DNA from: an uncultured Lachnospiraceae bacterium
GTDB taxonomy: Bacteria; Bacillota; Clostridia; Lachnospirales; Lachnospiraceae
Length of the DNA: 48,499 nt
NCBI GenBank assembly: GCA_946544235.1
Contig: CAMNMC010000106.1
Span: 1 to 48,499, forward strand
Direction of reading: 5' to 3'
Below, piece after piece: positions 33,372 through 43,670 of the stretch (its first letter is position 1; each line of letters opens with the position of its first letter). The notes beneath the pieces are model-generated. The model ran no database searches, was not told where the DNA came from, and saw only the letters and a program-made list of their open reading frames with translations. Position numbers and translations under genes: made by a program.

Positions 33372-36300
33372 CTACTGCTGCTTCTTCTTTCTCTTCTTAC
33401 CAAGGATTATGAAGAAGGTAGTTCCTCCGATGATGAGCGCTGCGCCTGCTGCGATGAGCCACCACAGCCAGCTGCCAACCTTACCATATTCAAACTTGAT
33501 GGTCATGGTTGCTTCATTACCGGCATCATCTGCTGCCTCGACAACGAGTACATAATCACCCTTCTTATTAACCTCGATAGTTGCAGTATTATTTGTGATT
33601 GCTACAGCATCACCATTTATTGCAACTGCCTTAAGAGTATCCTCTGCAAGCTGAAGTGAGATTGTAATGGTTGTTGCTTCCTGAAGGTTATCGCCTTCCT
33701 CAACGCCTGTTACGATGATACCAGGCTTAACTGTATCAAGGAAGAAATAGAAGCTTCTTTCAGCTGTATTTCCGACCTCATCCTCTGCAGTTACACGAAG
33801 CTCATGGAAACCGTCTGCTACATTAGAAAGTCCGTCGTAGAGAACTCCATCCATGTAAAGCTTGTAGGTTACAGTAGTAAGATCTGTTACTATATCATCT
33901 GCCTCGTAATCAAACTCGAAGCTGTTGAAGATAGGTATAAGCTTCTTGGCATTCGGATCATTGTTTCCGGTTGCCTCAACATATGCCGCATAATCCTCTT
34001 CGTTAGCAAGCTTCTCAAGATCCTTGATAAGCGGCTTAGACTTGTCGATAGTAAACTGAACACTCTGTACAGTTTCATTTCCTGCAACATCCTTAGAGGT
34101 TACCTTGATATTATAGATACCGTCCTCAGTAAATATCTGCTCGAAGTTTGCTGAAGCTGTTCTTGTAAGTCTTGAGTAATCATCAAAGTTTATTGCCTTA
34201 CCGTCAGGATCAGCGAGAGTCTTAACTGTACCTTCAATCTTAACAGTATTTCCGAGGTAGAAGGTCTCATCTACCTGTACTCCGAAGCTTACATCCTTAT
34301 CTGTAAGATATCCGTCAACACCGGTAAGTGTTATTACAGGTGCATTTTCGTCAAGGATGAATCTGAAGCTCTCATCTGCCTTGTTGCCTGTCTTGTCCTC
34401 AGCTGTAAACTCAAATCGATACTCGCCATCCTCCTTAAATACTTCTGAAAGTGAAGATGTTGCGCCACTCGCCTTGAAATCAACTGTATTGATAAGGGTC
34501 TCGCCCATACCGTCAACCTTCTTGTAGATCTTGACTATCGCTGAATTGATATCCCAGTAGAAGTCTTCGATCATACCATATGTAATCGTTACATCCTCTG
34601 AAGAGGTTGCATCTCTTGTAATACCTGTGATAGAAAGCTGTGGAGCTGTCTTATCAACACGGAAGGTAAGTGTTACAGGTGAGCTTTCATTTCCGGCTCT
34701 GTCTTTAGCCGTGAAAGTGATCTCATAATCTGCCTCTGTACTGAAGGCTGTTGTTCCTTCAAGTGCACCGTTATCTGTTGTCTCAACAGCTGATGCACCA
34801 GGTCTCGTCGTCTTGATGATCCTTGTAACATCGTTCTCATCTTCATTCACATCGCTTACTGAAAGGGATACCGATGCATCCTCAGCAAGATACTGATCTG
34901 TGATGCTTGCGAGACTGTTAAGTGTTGCCGAAAGCGATGGAGCTGTCTTATCAATTATGAAGCTTACCGTATTTGAAACCTCTGTATTATCAGATTTATC
35001 AGTTACGGAAATCTTGATAACGTGCTCGCCCTCGTCTGAAACTGTTATTCCGGCTGCCACTCTCTCGTCACCATTTGAAGCAAAGGTAACAGGGATCACG
35101 TTGCCGTTATCAGTTACAGCAATCTGTGAAACATTGTAATCAAATACAGCCATATCCATTGATACGCTTTCATTGTAATACTGACCATAGGTATATTCAG
35201 TATTGAAATGTCCGCCTGTATTTGAATATGTGTTATTAAACTTATCGATCTTAGCAGGATCCTTAGTCGTGATCTTGATATCAGACTGAGGCTTTGTTCT
35301 ATCGATTGTGAAGCCTATGGTGATTTCCGAAGAGTTACCTGCCAGGTCAACAACAGTGTATTTTACTGTATAATATGCATCCTGTGTATATTTTTCTTCT
35401 CCTTCAGAAACCTTCTTACTGTTCTGTAATACAGCTGAATGATCCGAAGGAACGATCTTATAATAACGAGTAATATCTGTTTCGTCCGGATTGTTGTCAT
35501 CAACCTTGATACCGACAACCGCATCCTTGGATATGAACTTATCTGTTCCGGTATATTTCTCTGCATTAAGTGTAGTCGTAAGTACAGGAGCTGTCTTATC
35601 TATAACAAATGTTATTTCGCTGCTCTTTCCTGTAAGACCGGCCTTATCAGCTGCCTCTGCTCGGATAATGTGCTCTCCCTCACCTGACAGAATGATCTCT
35701 GCAGTATAAAGACCATTACCCTTATCTTCAAAGTTTGCTTCTACGGCCTTGTTGTTGTCATATACCGTAAACATCGATTTATCCGTATCATAATCAAATA
35801 CAGATATTTTTACCTTAACATCCTGAGCATAATACTCACCGTACTCATAGCTTGTCTTAAAGTATCCTTCCGGATCAGCCGGCGTATATGTTCTCTTATG
35901 ATCATTAAACTTAGCCGGTTTTTCTGTCAGAACAGAAAGGTCAAGCTGCGGTTTAGCATTATCAATGATAAAGCTTGTTGAAGCACTTACAGGATTACCT
36001 GCTCTGTCAATAGCGGTAACCTTGATGGTATATGTCCCGTCATCCTCTCCGCGTTCTTTATTCGGGAAGGTTCTGTTTAACTTGCTGCCTGATTCATCAA
36101 ACAGATCCTCAATAGAAACGATCTCTTTTGAGCTGCCCGCAGGAACAAATGTTGTCTCAAGCTTTATATCAGTTTCATCGACCTTGATCTTATCCGAAAC
36201 ATTGTAGCTGAGCACAGCTGTTTTGCTGATGCTCTGTCCATCAACCGGCTCCTTCTCATTTATAAAGAGCTCAAGTTCCGGATTATCAGTATCGATTATA

Positions 36301-39300
36301 AAGGTGATCGGGCTTGACTCACCATTATTTCCGGCTTTATCAAAAGCATAAGCTATAAGACTGTGAGGTCCCTGCTGTCCCTTAGGAATAGTTACCTCAA
36401 CTACAGTTTCATTGTTACTGTCTGAAACAAATGTTGTCTCTAACTCGGTGGTTGTTCCGTTGTATGCATCAACAACACTATAGTTATTGATATCATAGTC
36501 AAATACAGTAAATCTGATTGTCACATCACTGCTGTAATACTGACCATAATCATAACCTTCTGTGAAATGATCCTTAACATATGGCTCATATCTGTTAGTA
36601 AACTTAGTTTTCTTCGGAGAATCTCCCGCTGTGATCTCAGCATTGAGCTGAGGTGCACTCGTATCAATCCTGAAGGTTGTTGTCTTACTTACCGCATGAC
36701 CTGCCATGTCAATAGCGGTTACCGTAATTGTGTAAGTACCGTCTCCCTCACCAATTGACTTTTTAGGGAATACTCTTGAAAGAATAGCTGTTACATTTTT
36801 ACCGTTTATGTTAAAGAGATCTTCACTGATCTCAAATGAATCAGAGCCGTCAGCAGGCTCGAATAAACCTGTAAGCTTAACATCCTTAAGATCAACATTC
36901 TCATCTGTCAGAGTATAACCAAGCTTTGCTGTTGGTTTAAGCCTCTGGTCTTCAACCGGTTCAGCGCCGTTAATGCTGAGTGAAAGCTCTGGATCAACCG
37001 TATCAATGATGAACGATACGCCATTGGTATCACCGGTATTTCCGATCCTGTCTGTTGCGGATGCAAAGATATGGTGCTTGCCTTCGCCTGTAACAGTTAC
37101 TGTTGCAGTATACTCATTATCAGTTCCTGCCTTCTGTGTGAAGCTTGCCTCAAGCTCAACATCAGCACCGGTTACATAGTCATGATCATAAACCTTAAAT
37201 GACTCCGGATTATTACCATCCAGATCATAATCAAATACATCAATAGTTACATTCACCTTTGAACTGCTGTATACCTGTGCATACTTAAGTTCCTTCTCAA
37301 GTCCGTTATACTCTGTCCTGAATGTTCTTGAATAATCCTCAAGCTTAGGTGCAGTACCTGAAACTCTCGGAATATTTAACTGAGGTACTGAGCTGTCAAT
37401 GATAAACCAGGCTGACTTCTTCTGAATATTTCCTGCCTTATCCTTAACAGTTATGGTCACATCATAACGTCCGTCGCCCTCACCCTGTGCAGGGAATGCC
37501 TTTGCAACGAAATTATTTATCGTCTTCTCAGCTTCCGCAGCCTTTCCGGCAGGTGTAAAGGTGTATGTTAATGTAACATCATCCTCATCCTTATAATCAT
37601 CTGTATAATCATAAGAAACTTTAACTTTTCCATTCTTTCTGAGACCGTTCCTTGCCTCACTGTTATCGAAATTAACAGTTAATTCCGGTTCCTTGTTATC
37701 ATAAATAAATGAAACGTGCTTCTTATAATTTCTGCCGGACTTATCCGTTACAGATATATAAATATCATTCTTGCCATAATTTGTGATGGCAGGAGTAACT
37801 ACCGTGTATTCACCTTTTCCGTTATTGGTTATTTTTGCCTCTATCGGAGTATCATTATTACCAATCTTGTTATAAACCTCTATTCCGTAAGGTTCATTAC
37901 CAGAGAGGTAGTTATCAAATACCTTAAAGGTTACAGTAGCACCGCTTCCGCGATAATATCCATCATATTTGGTCTCTTTATTATCTCCAAAATGTCCCGA
38001 ATATATAATAGGATCCTGAGGATTTACACCCTTGGTGGTTCCCTTGATCTTACTTATATAAATGTCAGGATCATTCTTGTCGATGATAAATGTATTATCA
38101 GGCTGTCCTAATTCTATCTTGTTGCCTGCAAGATCGTATACATAAGCTTCTTTAACTTTGTATTCACCCTCAGCGGTAAATGGTGCTGCATATATTGTAT
38201 CATCAGCCCAATTTCCGCGCGGAGCCCTATAATTGTATATTATCTTGCTGTCATCGGCATCAAGATTTGCCTCAACAATTTTAGCTATCTCAGCAGAAAC
38301 ATTTTCCGAATAGATACTCTTTGGAGCATCACCATTAAGTAACAGTTCTGCCTTCGGAGCTGTTGTATCAATGATAAAGCTTATTGTCTGTGATTTTTCC
38401 AAAACCGCTTTGTTTCCGTACTTATCGGTTACAGCGATTGAAATGTTATAAGCGCCTTCTTCATCAAAGGTACAGCTTGCAGTCCAGATTCCTGAACCTT
38501 CAGCAGTCTCAGTCCACTCACCATCCGGTTCTATCACTTTTTTGCCGTTATAAATCTCGATGAAACTTACTGCATCTTCACCCGACGGATCAAGATTTGT
38601 ATCCGTTACCGTGAAATTCAGTTTTACCTCATCTGGCGAATACTTATAATACTGATAATGATCAGGAGCTGTTGTTTTGCCCTTACCATTATCATAAATA
38701 CCTGTATTTGCGTTTGCCACTACTGTTGATATTCCGTCAGGAACCACAAGGTCACCGTTTGCAACAGCTATGTCAACCACAGGAAGCTGCGTATCAATGG
38801 TAAATGTTCGCGTATAATACCTTACATTACCGGCAAGATCATATACCCTGATAGTAACTGTATATTCGCCGTCGCCGTCAACATTTTTATTGCCGTCACC
38901 ATTGTCGCCAAAGATCTTATTGGTAGCGGCATCATTATATTTCGCAGTATCATAGATTACCTTAGCCGAACCATCTGCAGGTTTATACTCTGTATTAATC
39001 TTGACATCTGCATCATTCTTATGTGCCTCCTGTGCGTCTTCATCATCTTCAGGAGTATATACATAAGAAACGCCAACAGGTCCATTATAATATGCAGGAT
39101 CAAGAAGATCTTTATTGTTAAACTTTAAAGCAAAGTTCGGCAGAGTCTTATCAATCGTAAAGCTGATAGTCTGACTGGCAAGACCGGTTATACTGTTTCC
39201 TGATTTATCCTTTGCTGAAATCGAAATATTATATTCGCCTTCATCCTCAAAGGTATAGCTTGCAGTCCAGATTCCTGAACCTTCAGTAGTCTCTTTCCAC

Positions 39301-42300
39301 TGGAGATTTTTTTCTTTATTCGGTTCAAGCTCTGTCGTACCATTCTTAACCTTGATGTAACTTACCGCATCATTTCCTGACGGATCAAGATTTGTATCAG
39401 TTACAGTAAAGACTAATGTTACATCATCTTTTGAATACTTATAATAATCATATGTAATGAGATCAGGATCATCTTCCTCTTTACCATTACTATATGTTCC
39501 TGTGTTTTCATCTGTCGCAGTTATGCCTGCAGGCACTCCAAGGCTTCCCTCTGCTTTAGCTATTTCAACTACAGGAGCAGCATTATCATAAACTATGGTG
39601 AACACGATAGGGCTTGCTGCATTTCCAACGCCATCAGTTACATCAAGCCTAATGATATATGTTCCATTATCCGGAACAGGATGAATATCAGCAAGACTTA
39701 TACTAAGCGTTGAATCCTCCAGATCATCCTGGTCATATTTTTTAAGCATTGGATTACCGTCTACATAAACAGGATCACCATTTTCATCAATTTCTGTAAA
39801 TACGATATCTAAGTTTGAACCGGCAACATTATCTGTTATTACAATGTCTCTTATATCTACAGCTACATTGGTATAGATAACCTCGTCATTTACAACACCT
39901 GTTATAGTAGGTGCTGTTGTGTCGATATTAAACGTACCGGAGATCTCATTGTTAACATTACCGGCCTTGTCATGCACCCTGATAGTTACAGTACGAGTTC
40001 CCGTTTGATGAGTTTCTTCATCATCATACTGGTCAACCTTGTAAGCGTATAATTTTGAAGTGCCGCTTTCAGTATGACCGTTATATGTTGCGCCATCTAC
40101 CTCAAGCCATCTATTTCTGTTAGATTGATCTAATCCGGACTCATAATCTCCTCCCCATCTGTCGTCCGTATAATTATCAGTAGATATGATTATATATACA
40201 TCTTTGTAATATGTATTTACACCACTGTTGATTGCTGTACCCGTTCCATCAGGCTCTGTGTTGCCCTTAAGACTCGATAAGCCACTGGTGGTAGGCGCCT
40301 TCAGATCCACATAAAATATCTCCTGTGTCTCGGCAGACGTAAATCCATTCACATTGGTTGCAGAAACAGTCAGATCAAATACGCCACCACTGCCTTCAAG
40401 GTCGGAGATATTAACCGGTCCCATAGTAAACGTATATGTTAAAAGTCCGGTTTCATTATTTTTGATCAGCCTATGCTCCGCTCCTTCTTCCTCTGAAAAT
40501 GCATCACCATACTTATTAGAAGGTGCATTTACACCATCAGTACTGAAACCAACACTTGCCACATCAAGCGGTACCATTGATTCGATAGTAACTTCAAAAT
40601 ATAAAGAAGTTGTTGTATCTGTAATATCGTAATAATTCTTTCCATCAATATCTACAGGTGTAAAACTCAAGTCTATTGATGCTACCGTCGCCGCATCATT
40701 ATAGAACGATACTGTTCGCGATACAGGAGCTTCATCATCATTAGAATCAGCTTTATTGCCAAGCCTATCCCTAGGGAATATCGTATATGTCAGAGTTTTT
40801 GTACCATCAATGAAACCATAAGCTTCCTTACTAAGTGCAGTATAAGGAATCTCGATATAATAGGTATTACCGGTGGCATGAAGAATATTATAAACGGCAT
40901 CACCGGCTGCTATTGTATTATCATCACCTTCACCGTTAGCAATAGTGACTGAGCCATAATCCGGCTCATCTCCGTCATCCATACCGGCCTGTGAATCAAC
41001 AAGTTCAAATTCAATACGCAGGTTCTTTACCGCAGTAGCCAGAACATCATCTTCAATAGTAGTTGTGCCCTGCTTTACAACAACATTATCAACCACAGGT
41101 GGTGTCGTATCATAAACAACATAACCCGCATATGATGAAGTAGAATAGTTAACATTTGTTGCAATTATGTATATCGGTGTTGGACCTTCGTCCTCCAGTT
41201 CAATAGTTCCTTCATATAAACCACTCTCAGCATTATAGAGTAATGTACATAACGGTTCATCATCAGGAGTTGGGTTTACAATTGCATACGCTTCAACCTC
41301 AGAAGTTGGATAACCTTCATCTTCAGGATCATCAACATCTTTACCAGCCGTAAGCTTTGCACTTATAACGATAACTTCATTTTGGGTATAATATGGTGTA
41401 TCCGCGTCAGTTTCAGTTTTATCTTCTCCATCAAGCTTAACATCACTTAAAGCAAAGTCATCCTCGATACACCTGACTTTAAAATGAACCTCATGTGTTA
41501 AGCCATACGCACTTGTTTCACCTATTGTCAACACATACTCATCAGCATTTTCACCTTCAGCAGGTACAGTTATCTTTGTATTAAATGAGCCGACAGTATC
41601 TGGTGTCAAATTATCGATTACAGCATAATCGCTATCACCTTTTTTGAGTAATGCAATTCCATATTTATCAATTTTAACATTGATTGTTATTTCGGTACCG
41701 GCTTCAGCAATTATCTCTCCCGGAGCGCCCGCATTATTTGCTCCATCAAGATCCGGAGTGTCCCATTTATCCCAAAGTATTTTATCTACACCGCTGCCGG
41801 TTGCTGTAACATAAGAAGATAAATAGTTCTGAATATTATCAAAAGTCCACAGTTCATCTGCAACAGTAAAATAAACATTACCGCCATCACCATCACTGGC
41901 AGTTGTTACATATCTCCTATAAGCTTTATAAGCACCATTCGGACATTCTTTTAAGTATTTATTTGCATCAACTAAAGATTTTGATTCAGCACCGAGTATA
42001 TCATCCTCAGTCGGATCCGGATCAGAAGGCAGAATGATAAACTGGTTTTCTCCATAATAGTATATAGTTCCATTATCACCTCCCCATCTACTTTCGAGCT
42101 GATCATCCGATGCATGAGGACCACTACGATGATCCAGATCAACCTCATACGTCAGTTTTAGCACATCAAACGTCGCCCGACGTTTATTGCTTCCACCAAA
42201 TTTCTGATCAAGATAAGTATTGGCTTTACTAAAAAGAGTGCTATTTCCATTCGCATAGTCAGTAATAACATTTGCAACACCACGATCTGTTTTTAATGTT

Positions 42301-42743
42301 GCTGTCGTACTGCCATTATTCAAATAAGTAGTATCCCACTCAAAGTTTTCCGTGTATAAGCACACCAAATAATCAGTTCCAAGAACCTCACTTTCAGCAT
42401 TGGCTTTTTGAATATTATTGCTTCCATCCAGATAAAGGAACGCACTCGATTGTGTAGTTTCCACAGCAGGAAGCTTGAATTTGATACAATCATTCTGAAC
42501 CTTTATAGTGAGTTCAGTTGGCTCGAAGTCTTCGTCAAACACACTTTCCAGATCAGCCTTTTGGGAAAAATTAATACCTGAAAGATAGCTGTCATCCTCG
42601 TACTTCGCAGTCATGTCGCCTTCTCCGGCCTTAACAATCTTCTTTGTACTGTTAACCTTCACAACGGTAAATACCATTGCCACGGCCATAACGAAGGCGA
42701 TTATTCTATTTCGTATTTGTCTTTTTCTTCTGTTTTTACTCAT
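33372..42743 (-). CDS. Giant membrane-anchored Ig-like repeat surface protein
   Basis: This is a 3123-residue protein. It begins with a basic stretch and hydrophobic signal (about residues 14-32, IIAFVMAVAMVFTVV). A unique region of about 450 residues comes next, then about 21 Ig-like domains, each introduced by a linker of the form FxIDxxxP (for example FIIDTTAPK, FRIDTSAPQ) and usually ending DKxGN. The C-terminus has one membrane helix (LWWLIAAGAALIIGG) and the tail KKRKKKQQ. There is no LPXTG motif, so it should be held by the helix with the repeats outside. Repeats of this kind make long stalks or adhesins. GGAGGTGA precedes the ATG, and the start is 21 nt after the acidic phospho-scaffold gene, so it is last in the kinase operon. 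Ligand unknown. Confidence 0.88.
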   Translation of the reverse strand: MSKNRRKRQIRNRIIAFVMAVAMVFTVVKVNSTKKIVKAGEGDMTAKYEDDSYLSGINFSQKADLESVFDEDFEPTELTIKVQNDCIKFKLPAVETTQSSAFLYLDGSNNIQKANAESEVLGTDYLVCLYTENFEWDTTYLNNGSTTATLKTDRGVANVITDYANGNSTLFSKANTYLDQKFGGSNKRRATFDVLKLTYEVDLDHRSGPHASDDQLESRWGGDNGTIYYYGENQFIILPSDPDPTEDDILGAESKSLVDANKYLKECPNGAYKAYRRYVTTASDGDGGNVYFTVADELWTFDNIQNYLSSYVTATGSGVDKILWDKWDTPDLDGANNAGAPGEIIAEAGTEITINVKIDKYGIALLKKGDSDYAVIDNLTPDTVGSFNTKITVPAEGENADEYVLTIGETSAYGLTHEVHFKVRCIEDDFALSDVKLDGEDKTETDADTPYYTQNEVIVISAKLTAGKDVDDPEDEGYPTSEVEAYAIVNPTPDDEPLCTLLYNAESGLYEGTIELEDEGPTPIYIIATNVNYSTSSYAGYVVYDTTPPVVDNVVVKQGTTTIEDDVLATAVKNLRIEFELVDSQAGMDDGDEPDYGSVTIANGEGDDNTIAAGDAVYNILHATGNTYYIEIPYTALSKEAYGFIDGTKTLTYTIFPRDRLGNKADSNDDEAPVSRTVSFYNDAATVASIDLSFTPVDIDGKNYYDITDTTTSLYFEVTIESMVPLDVASVGFSTDGVNAPSNKYGDAFSEEEGAEHRLIKNNETGLLTYTFTMGPVNISDLEGSGGVFDLTVSATNVNGFTSAETQEIFYVDLKAPTTSGLSSLKGNTEPDGTGTAINSGVNTYYKDVYIIISTDNYTDDRWGGDYESGLDQSNRNRWLEVDGATYNGHTESGTSKLYAYKVDQYDDEETHQTGTRTVTIRVHDKAGNVNNEISGTFNIDTTAPTITGVVNDEVIYTNVAVDIRDIVITDNVAGSNLDIVFTEIDENGDPVYVDGNPMLKKYDQDDLEDSTLSISLADIHPVPDNGTYIIRLDVTDGVGNAASPIVFTIVYDNAAPVVEIAKAEGSLGVPAGITATDENTGTYSNGKEEDDPDLITYDYYKYSKDDVTLVFTVTDTNLDPSGNDAVSYIKVKNGTTELEPNKEKNLQWKETTEGSGIWTASYTFEDEGEYNISISAKDKSGNSITGLASQTISFTIDKTLPNFALKFNNKDLLDPAYYNGPVGVSYVYTPEDDEDAQEAHKNDADVKINTEYKPADGSAKVIYDTAKYNDAATNKIFGDNGDGNKNVDGDGEYTVTIRVYDLAGNVRYYTRTFTIDTQLPVVDIAVANGDLVVPDGISTVVANANTGIYDNGKGKTTAPDHYQYYKYSPDEVKLNFTVTDTNLDPSGEDAVSFIEIYNGKKVIEPDGEWTETAEGSGIWTASCTFDEEGAYNISIAVTDKYGNKAVLEKSQTISFIIDTTAPKAELLLNGDAPKSIYSENVSAEIAKIVEANLDADDSKIIYNYRAPRGNWADDTIYAAPFTAEGEYKVKEAYVYDLAGNKIELGQPDNTFIIDKNDPDIYISKIKGTTKGVNPQDPIIYSGHFGDNKETKYDGYYRGSGATVTFKVFDNYLSGNEPYGIEVYNKIGNNDTPIEAKITNNGKGEYTVVTPAITNYGKNDIYISVTDKSGRNYKKHVSFIYDNKEPELTVNFDNSEARNGLRKNGKVKVSYDYTDDYKDEDDVTLTYTFTPAGKAAEAEKTINNFVAKAFPAQGEGDGRYDVTITVKDKAGNIQKKSAWFIIDSSVPQLNIPRVSGTAPKLEDYSRTFRTEYNGLEKELKYAQVYSSSKVNVTIDVFDYDLDGNNPESFKVYDHDYVTGADVELEASFTQKAGTDNEYTATVTVTGEGKHHIFASATDRIGNTGDTNGVSFIIDTVDPELSLSINGAEPVEDQRLKPTAKLGYTLTDENVDLKDVKLTGLFEPADGSDSFEISEDLFNINGKNVTAILSRVFPKKSIGEGDGTYTITVTAIDMAGHAVSKTTTFRIDTSAPQLNAEITAGDSPKKTKFTNRYEPYVKDHFTEGYDYGQYYSSDVTIRFTVFDYDINNYSVVDAYNGTTTELETTFVSDSNNETVVEVTIPKGQQGPHSLIAYAFDKAGNNGESSPITFIIDTDNPELELFINEKEPVDGQSISKTAVLSYNVSDKIKVDETDIKLETTFVPAGSSKEIVSIEDLFDESGSKLNRTFPNKERGEDDGTYTIKVTAIDRAGNPVSASTSFIIDNAKPQLDLSVLTEKPAKFNDHKRTYTPADPEGYFKTSYEYGEYYAQDVKVKISVFDYDTDKSMFTVYDNNKAVEANFEDKGNGLYTAEIILSGEGEHIIRAEAADKAGLTGKSSEITFVIDKTAPVLTTTLNAEKYTGTDKFISKDAVVGIKVDDNNPDETDITRYYKIVPSDHSAVLQNSKKVSEGEEKYTQDAYYTVKYTVVDLAGNSSEITIGFTIDRTKPQSDIKITTKDPAKIDKFNNTYSNTGGHFNTEYTYGQYYNESVSMDMAVFDYNVSQIAVTDNGNVIPVTFASNGDERVAAGITVSDEGEHVIKISVTDKSDNTEVSNTVSFIIDKTAPSLSATLNSLASITDQYLAEDASVSLSVSDVNEDENDVTRIIKTTRPGASAVETTDNGALEGTTAFSTEADYEITFTAKDRAGNESSPVTLTFRVDKTAPQLSITGITRDATSSEDVTITYGMIEDFYWDINSAIVKIYKKVDGMGETLINTVDFKASGATSSLSEVFKEDGEYRFEFTAEDKTGNKADESFRFILDENAPVITLTGVDGYLTDKDVSFGVQVDETFYLGNTVKIEGTVKTLADPDGKAINFDDYSRLTRTASANFEQIFTEDGIYNIKVTSKDVAGNETVQSVQFTIDKSKPLIKDLEKLANEEDYAAYVEATGNNDPNAKKLIPIFNSFEFDYEADDIVTDLTTVTYKLYMDGVLYDGLSNVADGFHELRVTAEDEVGNTAERSFYFFLDTVKPGIIVTGVEEGDNLQEATTITISLQLAEDTLKAVAINGDAVAITNNTATIEVNKKGDYVLVVEAADDAGNEATMTIKFEYGKVGSWLWWLIAAGAALIIGGTTFFIILGKKRKKKQQ
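33718..41120 (-). repeat. Ig-like domain repeat region of the giant protein
   Basis: I count 21 linkers of the form (F/V/I)x(I/V/Y/L)DxxxP between these points, about 60 to 140 residues apart. Higher-order units of about 200 residues repeat too: YGxYY followed by VFDYD and then GEHxI / TDKxGN occurs at least four times between about 35000 and 37300. Two blocks near 38400-38650 and 39170-39430 are close copies (DTNLDPSG, EGSGIWTAS) even at the DNA level, suggesting recent duplication. Confidence 0.85.
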
Positions 42744-42764
42744 ACTCTATATTCACCTCCATCC

Positions 42765-43664
42765 TTAATCATCCAGATCTTCGCCGGTATTTACTACTGT
42801 TGCCGAATAAATAACGGTGATCATCTCTGAGTAATCAGTATCGTCATTATCCTCTGATGTCATCTCATCCGTACTTCCTATGTCACTTCCCATATCGTTA
42901 ACGATATCGGTTCTGTCATGGCTGGTAAGAACTGATGTAACATCTTCTCCTACAGTTCCTGTAATATCCTCGTTGATGGTGCTGCTCTTCTGTTCAAATT
43001 CGAAGCTGCCGCCTGCGAGAACATCTGTCGCATCCTCATCAAGATCATCATCATATGCATCATCAAATTCTACATCTGAACCAAGTATTGCTGTTTCTTC
43101 CTCGTTTTGTGAAGCATCCTCGCTTCCGAGGCCGCCTGCACTCTGTCTGAGGATATCTGTTGCTTCCTCTTCTGGATTTCCACCCGGTACAGAACCATCT
43201 TCACGAAGCACTTCTGTAGACTCAGCCTCGAGATCAGAAGGTGAAGATGACTTTCTGTTTGATGAAGAATCTCCTCCGACCTTATACTCGTTATAGCCAA
43301 GAAGCTCTGTTTCCATATCCTCGTCGACTTTTCCGAAGCCAACATCAGGTCTCGGACTGTATTTAGACTTATTGTCCTTCTTCTCTGCTTTCGCAGCCTT
43401 ACTGTCGAGAGGACCAGAATCAGCTGACTTCATCTCAGCCTCACGTACAGTGATCTTGCTGGTCGAATCATGAATCGCTTTATTCTTTGAAACTGATTCA
43501 TATCCTGTTTTCTTGATTTCCTCAATTCTCTTTCTCTGAGTACTTCCTGAAAGATTACCGAAAACTGCAGGTATCTTCAGTACAAAGAAAAGTACTATCG
43601 TAAGAATCAGGAAAATGACACCGCATGCTATGCCGCCATAAAAAAGTATTCTATAAAATGTCAT
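42765..43664 (-). CDS. One-TM acidic protein with six T-x-(L/V/I)-L motifs, candidate kinase substrate
   Basis: This is a 299-residue protein. Membrane helix at residues 8-29, then a basic stretch (about 44-62 and 88-104), then an acidic, disordered-looking tail. The tail carries repeated motifs with Thr at 119 (ETELLG), 150 (STEVLR), 169 (ATDILR), 191 (ETAILG), 213 (ATDVLA) and 243 (VTSVLT), each in an acidic setting. Such sites resemble bacterial Ser/Thr-kinase targets and FHA-binding phosphothreonines. It starts 6 nt after the kinase stop and is followed after 21 nt by the giant gene. The tail is probably cytoplasmic given the basic residues after the helix. I know no named family. Confidence 0.78.
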   Translation of the reverse strand: MTFYRILFYGGIACGVIFLILTIVLFFVLKIPAVFGNLSGSTQRKRIEEIKKTGYESVSKNKAIHDSTSKITVREAEMKSADSGPLDSKAAKAEKKDNKSKYSPRPDVGFGKVDEDMETELLGYNEYKVGGDSSSNRKSSSPSDLEAESTEVLREDGSVPGGNPEEEATDILRQSAGGLGSEDASQNEEETAILGSDVEFDDAYDDDLDEDATDVLAGGSFEFEQKSSTINEDITGTVGEDVTSVLTSHDRTDIVNDMGSDIGSTDEMTSEDNDDTDYSEMITVIYSATVVNTGEDLDD

Positions 43665-43670
43665 ACGTCA

